A stretch of 64,000 nt of DNA, from NCBI GenBank assembly GCA_036924085.1, contig JAVGWX010000006.1:36259533-36323532 (forward strand), in the 5' to 3' direction. The stretch comes from Ariolimax columbianus (taxonomy: Eukaryota; Mollusca; Gastropoda; Stylommatophora; Arionidae). How positions within the stretch are numbered: the first letter of the stretch is position 1; every line of letters begins with the position of its first letter. A model generated the notes under the pieces. The model was not told where the DNA came from and did not search any database. It was given only the letters and a program-made list of their open reading frames with translations. Positions 44,131-54,719 of the stretch are shown here, piece by piece. The translations under genes were made by a program, and so were the position numbers.

Positions 44131-45140
44131 CTGTGATAATGTTTCTTTCTAAAGCTACTCCCTTCTTTTCTATTCCATCTATGGTTTCTATGTTCCTGAT
44201 AATGTTTCTTTCTAAAGCTACTCCTTTCTTTTCTATTCTATCTATGGTTTCTATGTTCCTGATAATGTTTCTTTCTAAACCTACTCCTTTCTTTTCTATT
44301 CTATCTATGGTTTCTATGTTCCTGATAATGTTTCTTTCTAAAGCTACTCCCTTCTTTTCTATTCCATCTATGGTTTCTATGTTCCTGATAATGTTTCTTT
44401 CTAAACCTACTCCTTTCTTTTCTATTCTATCTATGGTTTCTATGTTCCTGATAATGTTTCTTTCTAAAGCTACTCCCTTCTTTTCTATTCCATCTATGGT
44501 TTCTATGTTCCTGATAATGTTTCTTTCTAAAGCTACTCCCTTCTTTTCTATTCCATCTATGGTTTCTATGTTCCTGATAATGTTTCTTTCTAAAGCTACT
44601 CCCTTCTTTTCTATTCCATCTATGGTTTCTATGTTCCTGATAATGTTTCTTTCTAAAGCTACTCCCTTCTTTTCTATTCCATCTATGGTTTCTATGTTCC
44701 TGATAATGTTTCTTTCTAAAGCTACTCCCTTCTTTTCTATTCCATCTATGGTTTCTATGTTCCTGATAATGTTTCTTTCTAAATCTACTCCCTTCTTTTC
44801 TATTCCCCCTATGGGGACGGCGTGGCCTAGTGGTTAAGTGGCACGGCTTACAACCAGAAGGTGCTGGGTTCGATCCCCATCACAGCACCGGCCGTTACCC
44901 CGGGGAAGCAAACCCTTAGAAAATGCTGGAGGAAGCAGACCCTTACATAAAATGCATGCTGAAGTCGGATGCACTGGGCCGACAGGCGCAAAATAAAAAC
45001 CACAGTGTAACGCACACACGCCTTGGGGAATAGATAAATAAGGCGAACGCAATAAAAATAAAAATATTCCCCCTATGTTTTCTATTTTTCTGAAAATGTT
45101 TCTTTCTAAACTTGCTCTCTTTTTTTCTATTCTCTCCATA
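44131..45140 (+). repeat. 63-bp tandem array (21-codon period) split by SINE B
   Basis: About eleven units of 63 bp, containing GATAATGTTTCTTTCTAAAG and CCCTTCTTTTCTATTCC, with two main variants (AAGCTACTCCC and AACCTACTCC). The plus strand is open for 234 codons with the peptide period LIMFLSKATPFFSIPSMVSM. After the SINE B the array resumes with a diverged unit at 45078-45140. The period of exactly 21 codons with few differences could be read as a coding repeat, but no start context or flanking exon supports this. Confidence 0.9.
44814..45064 (+). mobile_element. SINE B inside the 63-bp array
   Basis: Complete copy. TATTCCCCCTATG flanks it exactly at 44801-44813 and 45065-45077. Confidence 0.97.
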
Positions 45141-45529
45141 GGTTATACCACCTTAGATCCTTTAAATTTGTCTCTATATTGGAATTTAGTTGTTTGTTGT
45201 ATAAATGTAGTTACTGTCTGGGTTATGTTTCTTTCTGTTCTTGATATATCTTTTGTTTTTTATATGTAGGGGTTTCTCCTTAGTTTCCCTCTTTCCTACC
45301 TGTTATATATTGGGAACCATGCTGTGCACGCTCTAATTTTTCAAGAAGTATATCACTTTATATTTGTCTAGTTGATACCGTCTGTTTTGCAATTTTCCAG
45401 TTTAAATGGTTGAATTTATAACTTTACTCTGAGTTTAAGGATTAAGCTTGAAACTAAAGTTGTCTTCATACAATAGTGATGCTGAAAAAATATACTTTTA
45501 GTCACCAATAAGATATGATCAGGCAAAAA
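45141..45529. other. No gene recognised
   Basis: AT-rich, nothing recognisable. Confidence 0.4.
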
Positions 45530-46050
45530 GATATTGATCATACTATGTCAGTCGAGGTCAGGTAAAACATGCTGACCAGACTATGTTAGTCAGGGTTAGG
45601 AAAAACATATAGATCAGACTAAGTTAGGGTCAGATAAAACATACTCTTCAGATTAAGTTAGTCAAGTAAAACATGCTGACCAGACTATGTTAGTCAGGGT
45701 TAGGTAAAACATACAGATCAGACAGACTATGTTAGGGTAAGATAAAACATACTCTTCAGATTAAGTTAGAGTCAGGTAAAACATACTGATCAGACTTTGT
45801 TAGTCTGGGTCAAGTGAAACATGCTGAGCAGATTGGGATCAAGACCCCATCTACATTTCAAGCAGTTCTCACTGGAAACATGTTGTTCAGTGGCAATATG
45901 ACTAACGAGGTGGGGAGCGGCACTGTGGTCCCCATAGTGCTGATCTTATTGATGAGGATATTGCGCAACAACCAGGAAAACTCTGGTCCACCTTCTCAAG
46001 TACGCTTTGGGATGTGAGGAAAGCCACTGTAACCAGCCGCAAAAGAAAGT
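45530..46050 (-). mobile_element. Family C element with medium array
   Basis: About eight units (45540-45835) with AAAACATACTGATCAGACT and TTAGTCAGGGTTAGG, then GACTAACGAGGTGGGGAGC, GCTTTGGGATGTGAGGAAAG and CACTGTAACCAGCCGC, the body in minus orientation. Confidence 0.8.
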
Positions 46051-46104
46051 TGTCAAGAGTACAGAACTAAAATAAGAGTGACATTAACAACAACAGCAAC
46101 GAGA

Positions 46105-46330
46105 ACAACAACAACTATACGATTAGAATACGTGGAATGGTTTCGAGGTCTGCCTGCCGACAAGGAGGGCAGCGGTTCGAATCCCCGGTATGCCATATGT
46201 TGTTTTTCTGTTGGGGGTGAAATAAACAAACATAGCCAGCACACGACGTTGCGACAGCAGTGGCGAAGCGGCCTGTAGGCCTCAGCCTTCAAAACCCCTC
46301 GACTACCCCAGCGATGGAAAAAATGTCGTC
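46105..46330 (+). mobile_element. tRNA-headed SINE, family H
   Basis: Head with TGGTTTCGAGGTCTGCCTG (A box region) and a perfect B box GGTTCGAATCC (about 46172). A body of about 130 bp follows up to an A-rich stretch near 46320. One copy in the window. Confidence 0.7.
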
Positions 46331-46379
46331 TGACAGCTAGCAGTTTTGCTGCTCGGCTCAAAATGGTGGCACAACGATT

Positions 46380-46581
46380 CATCACCTGCCCCTTTGAGCA
46401 GGTGTTTTCGTATCGCTGCAAATGGTTCAAACTCCATCCCATTCGTTTTTCCTTATGGTGGTTGGTCAGCAGCCGAGGAACCCATTGTGAACACACCTTC
46501 CGATACTTCAGTTTCTTGCTAAGCACCATTTGAACTGTCCCTAGCGACACGGCGAATTTCTCTGTTATCGAACGTAAATTC
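46380..46581 (-). mobile_element. Mariner transposase, middle part
   Basis: The minus strand reads SITEKFAVSLGTVQ, KKLKYRKVCSQWVPRLLT and KRMGWSLNHLQRYE. WVPRLL is a hallmark of mariner transposases. It is contiguous in sense with the N-terminal part at 47003-47290 once the SINE A between them is ignored. Confidence 0.9.
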
Positions 46582-47002
46582 GGGATCAAGACGCTGAGCA
46601 GCGCATAAGCTGCAGTGGTCAGCGACCCATAGCTGACTGCTAACGTCAGGGTCTGCAAACCAGAGCTGCCAAGATCCTTCTACACCTCCACGCGGTGATC
46701 CTGGATAACATGCTGCAGCAGGGTAGACTGGCTAAGGAGAAGGGGTCGAAGAGGGAATGCTAACGCGGTACTAAAACAATGCTTGCTCAAGTCGGATGTG
46801 TTGGACCAAAAGGTGAAAATATCGCAGTCAAGCTGTAAACTACGACACAACGCATTCCGTTCTCTGGACTACATTCTGCTACTTAAGCTCTTTCAGGGTT
46901 TTGTAGCGGGAGATTGAGAACGAACGCAGAATTAGAAGAAGAAGAAGAAGAAGAAGAAGAAGAAGAAGAAGAAGAAGAAGAAGAAGAAGAAGAAGAAGAA
47001 GA
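46582..47002 (+). mobile_element. SINE A inserted in mariner transposase
   Basis: Full-length copy with a long (GAA)n tail of about 70 bp. Flanks GAACGTAAATTC (46570-46581) and GAACGTAAGTTC (47001-47012) are the duplicated target, with one mismatch. Confidence 0.93.
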
Positions 47003-47290
47003 ACGTAAGTTCCTTCGACGGTCCAACCAAATTGCTGCATCAATTTTAGCGATGGCATCTTCTGATGCAATAATATGCGCCTGACCTGGTCTCGGAATAT
47101 CTTTCGTTAACTCATGTCCATTTTTAAACATCGTTTTCCAGTTCTTCACTGGTGTCTTTGACACAGTTTTGTCAGCATACACTGCCTGCATTCTACGATG
47201 AATGTCAACTGGTTGACATCCTTCAGCTGTTAAAAAACCGAATCACTGCTCGCTGATCAACTCTTGATGAATTCCGTATCACACCCGCTA
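47003..47290 (-). mobile_element. Mariner transposase, N-terminal part
   Basis: The minus strand reads FLTAEGCQPVDIHRRMQAVY, KTVSKTPVKNWKTMFKNG, IPRPGQAH and DAAIWLDRRRNLRS: the helix-turn-helix region and linker of a mariner transposase. At least one stop occurs before FLTAEGC. Joined to 46380-46581 it would cover the N-terminal half; the catalytic half is absent. Confidence 0.9.
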
Positions 47291-47852
47291 TATTTTTTAC
47301 GGTCTACTGAGGAAATTATGAGTCGGTGGATAATGCAATTTTGTAAATTTGACGGTGGGTTATGCTGATTACACCAGAAGTGGCGTTATCATGTGCATCG
47401 TACATATGTTCATTTGAGGCAGTTCGGTCCGGTTTCATTTGAATACGCCTCGTACTTTCAATGTTCTATATATCATGTGCTTGTACATCTTCACACATTT
47501 TTTCTACGAAATGCTGAGTTACTTCTTACAGTACCTACAAGACATGAACTACAGTAAAAGGACATTATGTGGTACCTAATGTAGAAAATCAAATTCGAAT
47601 TGAAGAGACGCCTTTGCCTAAAGACATAATGAACAGACAATTTTTGTAATTTACGGTAAATTATTTTCTGCAGGAACAAAATCAATCCTTTACTAACAAA
47701 GACCAAAAGAACTAGCCATTTTAAGAAAACGGCATTACCTGACAAAATCTAAATTATAAAGTTGTTGGGACATTGGAAATATAAGACCATGTGCAACAAT
47801 TTTTGTTTATCGGTGCAATTGTTAATGTGAAATTAGACGGCAATTTCTGCCG
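47291..47852. other. No gene recognised
   Basis: AT-rich, nothing recognisable. Confidence 0.4.
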
Positions 47853-48455
47853 AAGACAGATGTGTCAGAACATGTATCGCAGTCAAGCTGTAAACTAGCG
47901 ACACAACTCATTATGTTCTCTGGACTACATCCTGCTACTTGCAAAGTCATGTTCAGAGCTTGGTAGTGGGAGGTTGAGAACGTTCGGGGCTTGGTAGCGG
48001 GAGATTGAGAACGTTCCGGGCTTGGTAGCGGGAGATTGAGAACAATCCGGGATTGGTAGCGGGAGATTGAGAACGTTCAGGGATTGGTAGCGGGAGATTG
48101 AGAACGTTCAGGGATTGGTAGCGGGAGATTGAGAACGTTCAGGGCATTGGTAGCGGGAGATACAGCACGTTCAGGGATTGGTAGCGAGAGATTGAGAACG
48201 TGCAGGGCTTGGTAGCGGGAGATTGAGAACGTGCATGGATTGGTAGCAGGTGATAGAGAACGTTCAGGGCTTGGTAGCGGGATATTGAGAAAGTTCGGGC
48301 TTGGATCGGGAGGTTGAGAACATTCAGGGATTTGTAGCGGGAGATTGAGAACGTTCGGGGATTGGTACCGGAAGGTTGAGAACGTTCAGGGATTGGTACC
48401 GGAAGATTGAGAACGTTCGGGGATTGGTATCGGGAGATTGAGAACGAACGCAGAA
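47853..48455 (+). repeat. SINE A 3' end expanded into a 31-bp minisatellite
   Basis: 47853-47980 is the SINE A core and 3' part of the older subfamily (CTGTAAACTAGCGACACAAC, CTACTTGCAAAG). The last segment, GGTAGCGGGAGATTGAGAAC plus CGTTCAGGGATT, is then repeated about 15 times to 48450, where a normal SINE end (GAGAACGAACGCAGAAGAA) closes it. Units are about 30-32 bp. Confidence 0.93.
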
Positions 48456-48835
48456 GAATAAGCAGACGGCGATTGAGGGCAGCCATTGTGAAACAGACTG
48501 TAACAGAAAATCGGTCTTTGCGGTCAGCAGCGACCTGACACTTCTACACGGGTCAACCGTGTCTTGAGCACACAAATAGGCAGGGAATGGTGCACAGAGA
48601 TCACGGCTTACACGACGAAAGCAGTGGAAGTCAATACAACCCAGCCAGAAAGCGGTCAGATTAGAACAATAATTTCCTTAAACATTTTCGATAGCTAGAA
48701 ACAAAACCGTCTGTTATGGTTATTCTTGACATGGAAGGAGCCTCCAAAGTCAACCTTATTATCAGCTGCAACTTTCTTGAATAATTTTTTTTTTAAAGTC
48801 GCTTTTAAGTACCATTGCTTGTAAGTTAACTTTGT
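48456..48835. other. No gene recognised
   Basis: Nothing recognisable. Confidence 0.4.
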
Positions 48836-49131
48836 TTTTTTTTAAATTTTACGTGTTTGCCTCACTATTTCTACTGGCGGAGGCGTACCTATTCCACCCC
48901 AGACCGTAGTCAATTGGGCGATATAAAGACGCTTAAACCAGTGCTTGGGTGCATGTGTGCGTCTGTATGTACCTATGCTAGGTTTGTGCGCTCTCAGACG
49001 CCAGCCCAACCAAAGTGCAATGGAAGGGCCTCACCCTGAGGGCGCGTGTGAAAGATGTGCAAGAGTGTGACTATAGGACAGAGTCAAATGAAACAGAGTG
49101 AGGTAAGAAGAGAGAAGAAGGAGCCAGAGTG
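48836..49131 (-). mobile_element. SINE E, full copy
   Basis: Reverse-orientation partner of 18391-18692 with strong similarity along the length and a T-rich left end (poly-A tail). Confidence 0.8.
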
Positions 49132-49264
49132 CTGTAAATTAACTGCAGTCTTTTTTAATTTAAATACCAGTGATGGACTATAGCCTTACAGTACAGTAGA
49201 CCACTGTTAGTATAAATAACATCACATCTATTAAGTGGATGCAGAATCAAGCTGTCAGTCTAAT

Positions 49265-49290
49265 TTGTGAGTGGGGGGGGGGGGGGGGTT
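49265..49290. repeat. Poly-G run
   Basis: GTGGG followed by about 16 consecutive G. Confidence 0.9.
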
Positions 49291-49329
49291 CGGGGTGGTT
49301 GGTGAGATCAATACCTGCAGCGGCGTGCA

Positions 49330-50235
49330 AGCCAATATAGAACCGATTGAGAAAGGGGACACTGACTGAGGCGGTAGAAAGAAACAAGAGACAAGAAAAT
49401 GACCACCCAAATTGGGTACAAATAGACAATTGGGAGCAAACGAAAAGACTGAAGGAACTGTCTTTACTGGATATGGCAGAAGAGAAAAACCATATTCACC
49501 ATTTACCAGAGGAGAAGAAAACGGAAAATAGGTTGGGAAAATCTTTGCTTGCCAGTCATTGAAACATACCTGATAGAAAAGGCGGCCATCAAGGATACTA
49601 CACCTACTACCCCGAAGACATGTGCCTTGGAGACAGCCACTAGCAACCAAGAATCAGTAGTCCTGGTCTATACGGATCGATCAGCATTCAAATCATCATC
49701 GTTTGCAGGGTATGGTATCCGTTTGAAATACGCGGATGGATCCCTTTACATGAGTTTTGTGATTTGTGCAGCGAACATTGTTCAATTCATGAATCGGAGG
49801 CCGAGGCTGTGAAAACAGCAGTTGAGATTTTGCCCCAACAGTTTCACTTGGACAAATTGATGCCGATATACAAATATGATTTTCAGTGACTCCAAATCGG
49901 TTCTGGAGAATAATACCAGGGAAATCTGGGAACAACGGGTCGCAGCGTGTTTAGCGAAAGATCACAGCCAAAAAGTAATGATGACTTAAATAAACTACGT
50001 AGAAGAGGTCAAAGTCTCATCTTTCAGTTCCGAAAAGAACACACCAGTCAATAGTCACTTGAACCGCATCAAACCTCAGCACCTGCCCTTGGGCAGATAT
50101 TACTTTCACCCTGATCAAAGTTCGACACCTACTCATTGAGTGCAAGGCGCTTGCGGACATAATGAAAATATTCTTACAAGCACTGCCGAGAATTGCTAAC
50201 ACACTTATTGGATCAGTAACACACACACGAAGAAG
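49330..50235 (+). mobile_element. RNase H LINE remnant
   Basis: The plus strand reads LVYTDRSAFKS and AGYGIRLKYADGS near 49668, then, after frame changes, IFSDSKSVLE near 49875. These are the first and third acidic motifs of a retroelement RNase H (YTDGS altered to YTDRS). A (GAA)-type end ACACGAAGAAGACC at about 50225 is in the expected place for the 3' tail. Confidence 0.75.
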
Positions 50236-50372
50236 ACCACTTAACTTAACTTAACGTCTTTATACTGGTTTAGAAGACTCTGCAGAGTCTGTATACAACC
50301 AGTTCCAAATACATCATCTTGCTCTAGAAGCTGTACGCATCCAATCTATTCTTAAATGCATTAACCAGTATC
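50236..50372 (-). mobile_element. CR1-like LINE 3' end
   Basis: ACTTAACTTAAC repeats, TATACTGGTTTAGAAGAC and the perfect palindrome GACTCTGCAGAGTC (50276-50289), then ACAACCAGTTCC. Same 3' end as at 19705 and 61255. Confidence 0.75.
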
Positions 50373-50726
50373 TATATAAGATGGCGCTGGGCTGCCAAGA
50401 GCAGACTTGCTCATCAGCTAGGGGATAACAACAACAAATAAAATGACACCGGCCTTATTACTGTTGTTCGAATGCAACCTATTACATCTGTAGATCTGTG
50501 AAATTTGGAACATCATTTGCGGGTCGGTAAAAATAGGACAAATTATTCGCGGATTGTCCGACAGAAATAAAAACCATTATTTATTTAGCAATTTGTGTAT
50601 TGGTTTTTAATTTTTAAATTATAAAATGAAAATAGGAAGTTATTTGCCAAAAATAAACCTAATTTAATTTGATAAACAAATTCGCAAAGTAGAGATGAGT
50701 TCTTGTGTCCGAAAAGTACACATACT
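50373..50726. other. No gene recognised
   Basis: AT-rich, nothing recognisable. Confidence 0.4.
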
Positions 50727-50805
50727 TTTTTTATTTTATGTGTTTGCCTCACTAGTTTCTACTGGCAGAGGCGCGCCTTTTCCACCTGTGAAGTTTAAAA
50801 TTAAC
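50727..50805 (-). mobile_element. SINE E, 3' fragment
   Basis: GTGTTTGCCTCACTAGTTTC and TACTGGCAGAGGCGCGCC with a T-rich left end. Confidence 0.75.
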
Positions 50806-51189
50806 CAATCGGAGCTTAGTGCGATCTTGCAGTAAAACTGCCATCTAAATGTGGTCAAAGAGAGGTAACAAGGAAATGAAATTTATATTTCAGTTCAACA
50901 TTGCATCCCAAGTATTACCGGGAGACTATTTGATAACTTTTTTCAGAAGGTAATTAGCTATTAACATAGTCAATATAGTTAAAATTTAAATTGCACTATT
51001 TTGAGTTGTCAGCGATTAATTTGCAAGTGGACATGATTAATAGATCACATCTTTAGCAACAAAACTGAATTAAAGATTACACGGATTATCTGTCCAGCGA
51101 CTGGGCATGGTAGTAAATCTTTGCTCTGAAGTAGATTCCGTCGAGAACGATTTTTAGCAGGTCCCCGTAAACACATTTGTCTTCTTCTT
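50806..51189. other. No gene recognised
   Basis: AT-rich, nothing recognisable. Confidence 0.4.
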
Positions 51190-51357
51190 CTTCCACTGAC
51201 GTCTGAGAGCGCACAAACCTAGTATAGGTACATAAATCCAGCACTGGTTTATGCGTCGTAATATCGCCCAATTGACTACGGTCTGGGGGTGGAATAGGGG
51301 TGCTTACGCCAGTAGAAAATAGTGAGGCAAATACGTAAAATAAAAAAAAATATAAAA
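51190..51357 (+). mobile_element. SINE E, 3' half
   Basis: GAGAGCGCACAAACCTAGTA, ATCGCCCAATTGACTACGG and CAGTAGAAAATAGTGAGGC, ending A-rich. 5' truncated. Confidence 0.8.
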
Positions 51358-51359
51358 AA

Positions 51360-51475
51360 TTGCCTTCTCTTCGCAAACTCCAGCTACCAGTCCCTGAGCG
51401 GGGCTTTGCAGATGGCAGGATGTGGTGCGCGGAACGAAATGCCTTGTCGCAAGTTTGCAGATTGACTAAATGTGA
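51360..51475 (-). mobile_element. SINE A, old 3' fragment
   Basis: In reverse: CTTCGCAAACTCCAGCTACC, GGCTTTGCAGATGGCAGGAT and TTTGCAGATTGACT. Strongly diverged. Confidence 0.6.
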
Positions 51476-52554
51476 ACCAAATTATAAACAAATATAAAAT
51501 GACATTTTAAAGATGTAATAAATAACATGTATCAGTGTTTTCGTTTCATCGTCTCATATACTGTAAGACCAATAAAATCATATCATGTTTCATTTCACTG
51601 TAAACATTTTTCCGGATGTCGTTATTGTGTAATTCGATTTGCCGCTGTTGTCTGAGAGTTATGCCCACAATGCATCTTTCAAGAGATGCGTGTGCTGTTC
51701 TCAGTTGGCTCTCTGCTGCTTTGGTTAGAGACCAGGTTTTGCTACCATAGCAGAGCGGTGGTAGGACTACCGAGTCGAAGATGTTCGCACGTAGTCTGGT
51801 GTCTTTTGTGGCATCTGTTGCTGTCATGATGGAGTTGGGCTGCTCAGCCCAGCCGTTTCCGTCTGACGATCTCAGGTTTTATGTTCTCCATGTTGAGGAG
51901 ACTTCCCAGATATACATATTCGTCAGCGCCCTCTATGGACGTTCCACTCAAGCGTATTGAGTTGGGCTCTGCGAATCGGTTGCGCATAGCTCTGGTTTTT
52001 CCTAGGTTCATAGCTAAACCTGTCTTCCGTGTCTAGTGACCGCAGCATCTATGTCGCTTCCAGGGAAGTCTCTGTGATGAGGACGATGTCGTATGATGCC
52101 CTGGAGCTGAGCCTTTACTATGGAATTATTTAAAGAGCACCCCATCATGCAGACCTTGTTCGGATTGATCTTGGAGCTTGAGTTTGCCGCACGACTGTGA
52201 GATTGCTTGCAAGGCTTCCTGGATGCCTTTAATCAACTATTGCCTCTCTGTGTCAGTCCTGTACGTTAGGATGTCATCGGCAAATGTTAACGTTCGCCCT
52301 GTCCCTGTGGGTTGAATATTGGCGACTTTTACTGTGTAGACGTTGAACAGTACTGGTGAGAGCGGAGACCCCTGAGGCAGTCCTGGACATTTTCGCCTCG
52401 GTTCTGAAGTCCAAGATCCCACGCGTTTGCCTTTCCATCAGGGCGACTGATATTCAACTAACCAGCCACGGGTTTAAACCACACTGCTTCAGACATGTAA
52501 CTAAAGTCTCAAAATCGACACGGTTGTGTAAGTCTTCCAGGTCGAATGTTATCG

Positions 52555-52936
52555 ATCAAGATGCTGAGCAGCGCATGAGCTGCAGTGGTCAGAGACCCAT
52601 AGCTGACTGCTAGCGTCAGGGCCAACGAACCAGAGCTGCCAAGACCCTTCTACACCTCCACGCGGTGATCCTGGATAACAGGCTGCAGCAGGGCAGACTG
52701 GCTAAGGAGAAGGGATCGAAGAGGGAATGCTAACCCGGTACTCAAAAATGCTTGCTGAAGTCGGATGTGTTGGACCGAAAGGGGCAAATATCGCAGTCAA
52801 GCTGTAAACTACGACACAACGCATTCCGTTCTCTGGACTACATTCTGCTACTTAAGCCGTTTCAGTGTTTGGTAGCGGGAGATTGAGAACGAACGAAGAA
52901 GAAGAAGAAGAAGAAGAAGAAGAAGAAGAAGAAGAG
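52555..52936 (+). mobile_element. SINE A inserted at RT motif A
   Basis: Full-length copy with (GAA)n tail. TGTTATCG flanks it at 52547-52554 and 52937-52944. On the minus strand the host RT reads through to about three residues before the catalytic Asp motif, then resumes after the SINE. Confidence 0.93.
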
Positions 52937-53334
52937 TGTTATCGCAACTATTTCTTGCTTTAACTGGAAACCCTCGTACACATCATTCGCGAAAGTTCCA
53001 TCGTTACCCCAGGTCTACTTCGCTGTTCTGTAGCTGCCCAGCGTATCGGGTGGGATGTGCTTCCGTCCTAGGTAGGTCATTATTTTTCTGGCCCCTATAT
53101 TCTCGAGCAATTTGTCATAAACATTCTGTTTGGTGATTATTCGATAGCTGATGAGAAGTGTGGATTACTTACCAGGTTTAGGCAGTGAGCACAAATAGCT
53201 ATGCAGCCAGTCCTCAGGCACATATGACTTCTCTGCAGTGTGATTGAACTCTATCAGCACATTTCCTATCTATCTCATATATTCAGTCAATCATCTGGCC
53301 CAACAGGTCGCTGAGACAGACTGGGTCTACTATC

Positions 53335-53540
53335 AGATAAGTTGACCATTTTTTCCTTATATGTTGATTTGTTAGTTCAGTATTGTTGTCCCTGATAAAG
53401 GCCTATTGGTCGTAACGTAGGTTTTGTTTGTGTTCTCGTCTTGGTGCGGTATCTGACCATACCCATTTTTACATTTTGATTAAACTCAACCTTAACCAAC
53501 TTTTACAATTTTTGTTCATGGTTTTTCCCCCACTATCTAT
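53335..53540 (+). mobile_element. Inserted fragment with hammerhead-like motif
   Basis: A segment of about 200 bp that interrupts the LINE between its linker and RT fingers. It contains CTGATAAAGGCCTATTGGTC followed by GTAACG (53392-53417). This resembles a small hammerhead ribozyme core (CTGATGA, a short GC stem, GAAA), as described for Penelope-like retroelements, but with CTGATGA changed to CTGATAA and GAAA to GTAA. As written it would not be expected to cleave. Confidence 0.35.
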
Positions 53541-54719
53541 CTCATCCAACTGCTTGATGTGGCGATTACTATACTCCACCAGAAGAAGAGCTTTTTCTGG
53601 TTGGTAGGCTATTTCCAACTTCCGCCTCAGTGATAAGGTCTACATAAGCCTGTTCCTCGACGGATGCGTATAAAATGCCTTTTAGAATTTCCTGACGGGC
53701 ATCTTTCTCAGTCTGGTCAACATATCGACTGAAAAAAACTCAAACCTTTCTCTTCATCTGTCTTCAGGAGCCTTACTGTGGTGTCTTGAATGTTGGCGAT
53801 AAACTGGCTTGTAGTCATTCCACTCATCTTTTGATGCATGTGCCAGAAATTCTGGATGGTATTATCTTTAACCAGACCTGTAATGAACTCATCCCATCGC
53901 TCGCTTATGGACTCACTAGCTAAAGCTTTAAAGGAATTGGTAGCTTCGCGTTTTATCTCCTCATTCAACGCGTCGATATTAGTACCAGATCTCTTTCTGG
54001 CTTTTCGCCAATCCTTTGTTGACGCCTCCTTTTCTCCCCTGGTCGTATCCACCACTTGATTCTACCAAGTTTGGTTGGACAAAGGGGGATCTAGTGATTC
54101 TGCATCCGATCGTCTGGCGCAGCTTATTTAATACATAATCCTGTTCGTATGTGTATCTGAACACCTGTTTGCCTTTCCAGTGTCTGGTGTGTGTTCCTTT
54201 GGGCATAAGTACGACGCATAGCAGGTGGACGCTCTTTTATGCCCCTAATACGTCACAGAGTGTGGATGGAGCAACATCACTAGAAATAACTGCCAGGTCG
54301 ATAACCCCGTCCGTATCCCCCGGTCGAGATGTTCATCTAGTTGGACGTCGTGAACGACAGTGCGGTTTGTGAAGACTAATGCCTGGCTCAAGGCGACCCC
54401 TTGCATATTTGCAGTGGCAAAGTCTACTCCTTTGACCTAGCATTAAAATCACCTACAATGAGGCACTTTTTGCTCTGCAACTCTAACACGTCTGACAGAA
54501 ACTCCCACTTTACGTCCTCGAAGGTGTATTCTACGTGAGCGTATACGTCATAGATTCTTCATTCTTGGTGGTTGATTGCCTACTACAATCCCTTGTAGCT
54601 TGACATCCACTCTACATTCGATGGCAAGATCGAGTACCCGACGTCGATGATCTCTCGAGGTCTGATATGCCCAGCGCATGTCAGACGATCGGTTCCAAAA
54701 AGAAGATCTTCTATAGCGA

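Larger units (their letters stand above)
51540..54700 (-). mobile_element. LINE (EN to RT) remnant cut by SINE A and another insertion
   Basis: On the minus strand: an endonuclease trace with CLIVGDFNARS near 54450; a linker with RKARKRSGTNIDALNEEIK (54055-53717); EKDARQEILKGILYASVEEQ; an inserted segment (53335-53540); the RT fingers EDWLHSYLCSLPKPGK; FANDVYEGFQLKQEIVAI; SINE A; palm motif A TFDLEDLHNRVDF; GLPQGSPLSPVLFN; TFADDILTYRTD; and finally LPPLCYGSKTWSLTK near 51730. The order is that of an APE-type non-LTR retrotransposon. Stops and frame changes are frequent. It differs from the RNase H LINEs, and no RNase H was seen. Confidence 0.85.
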
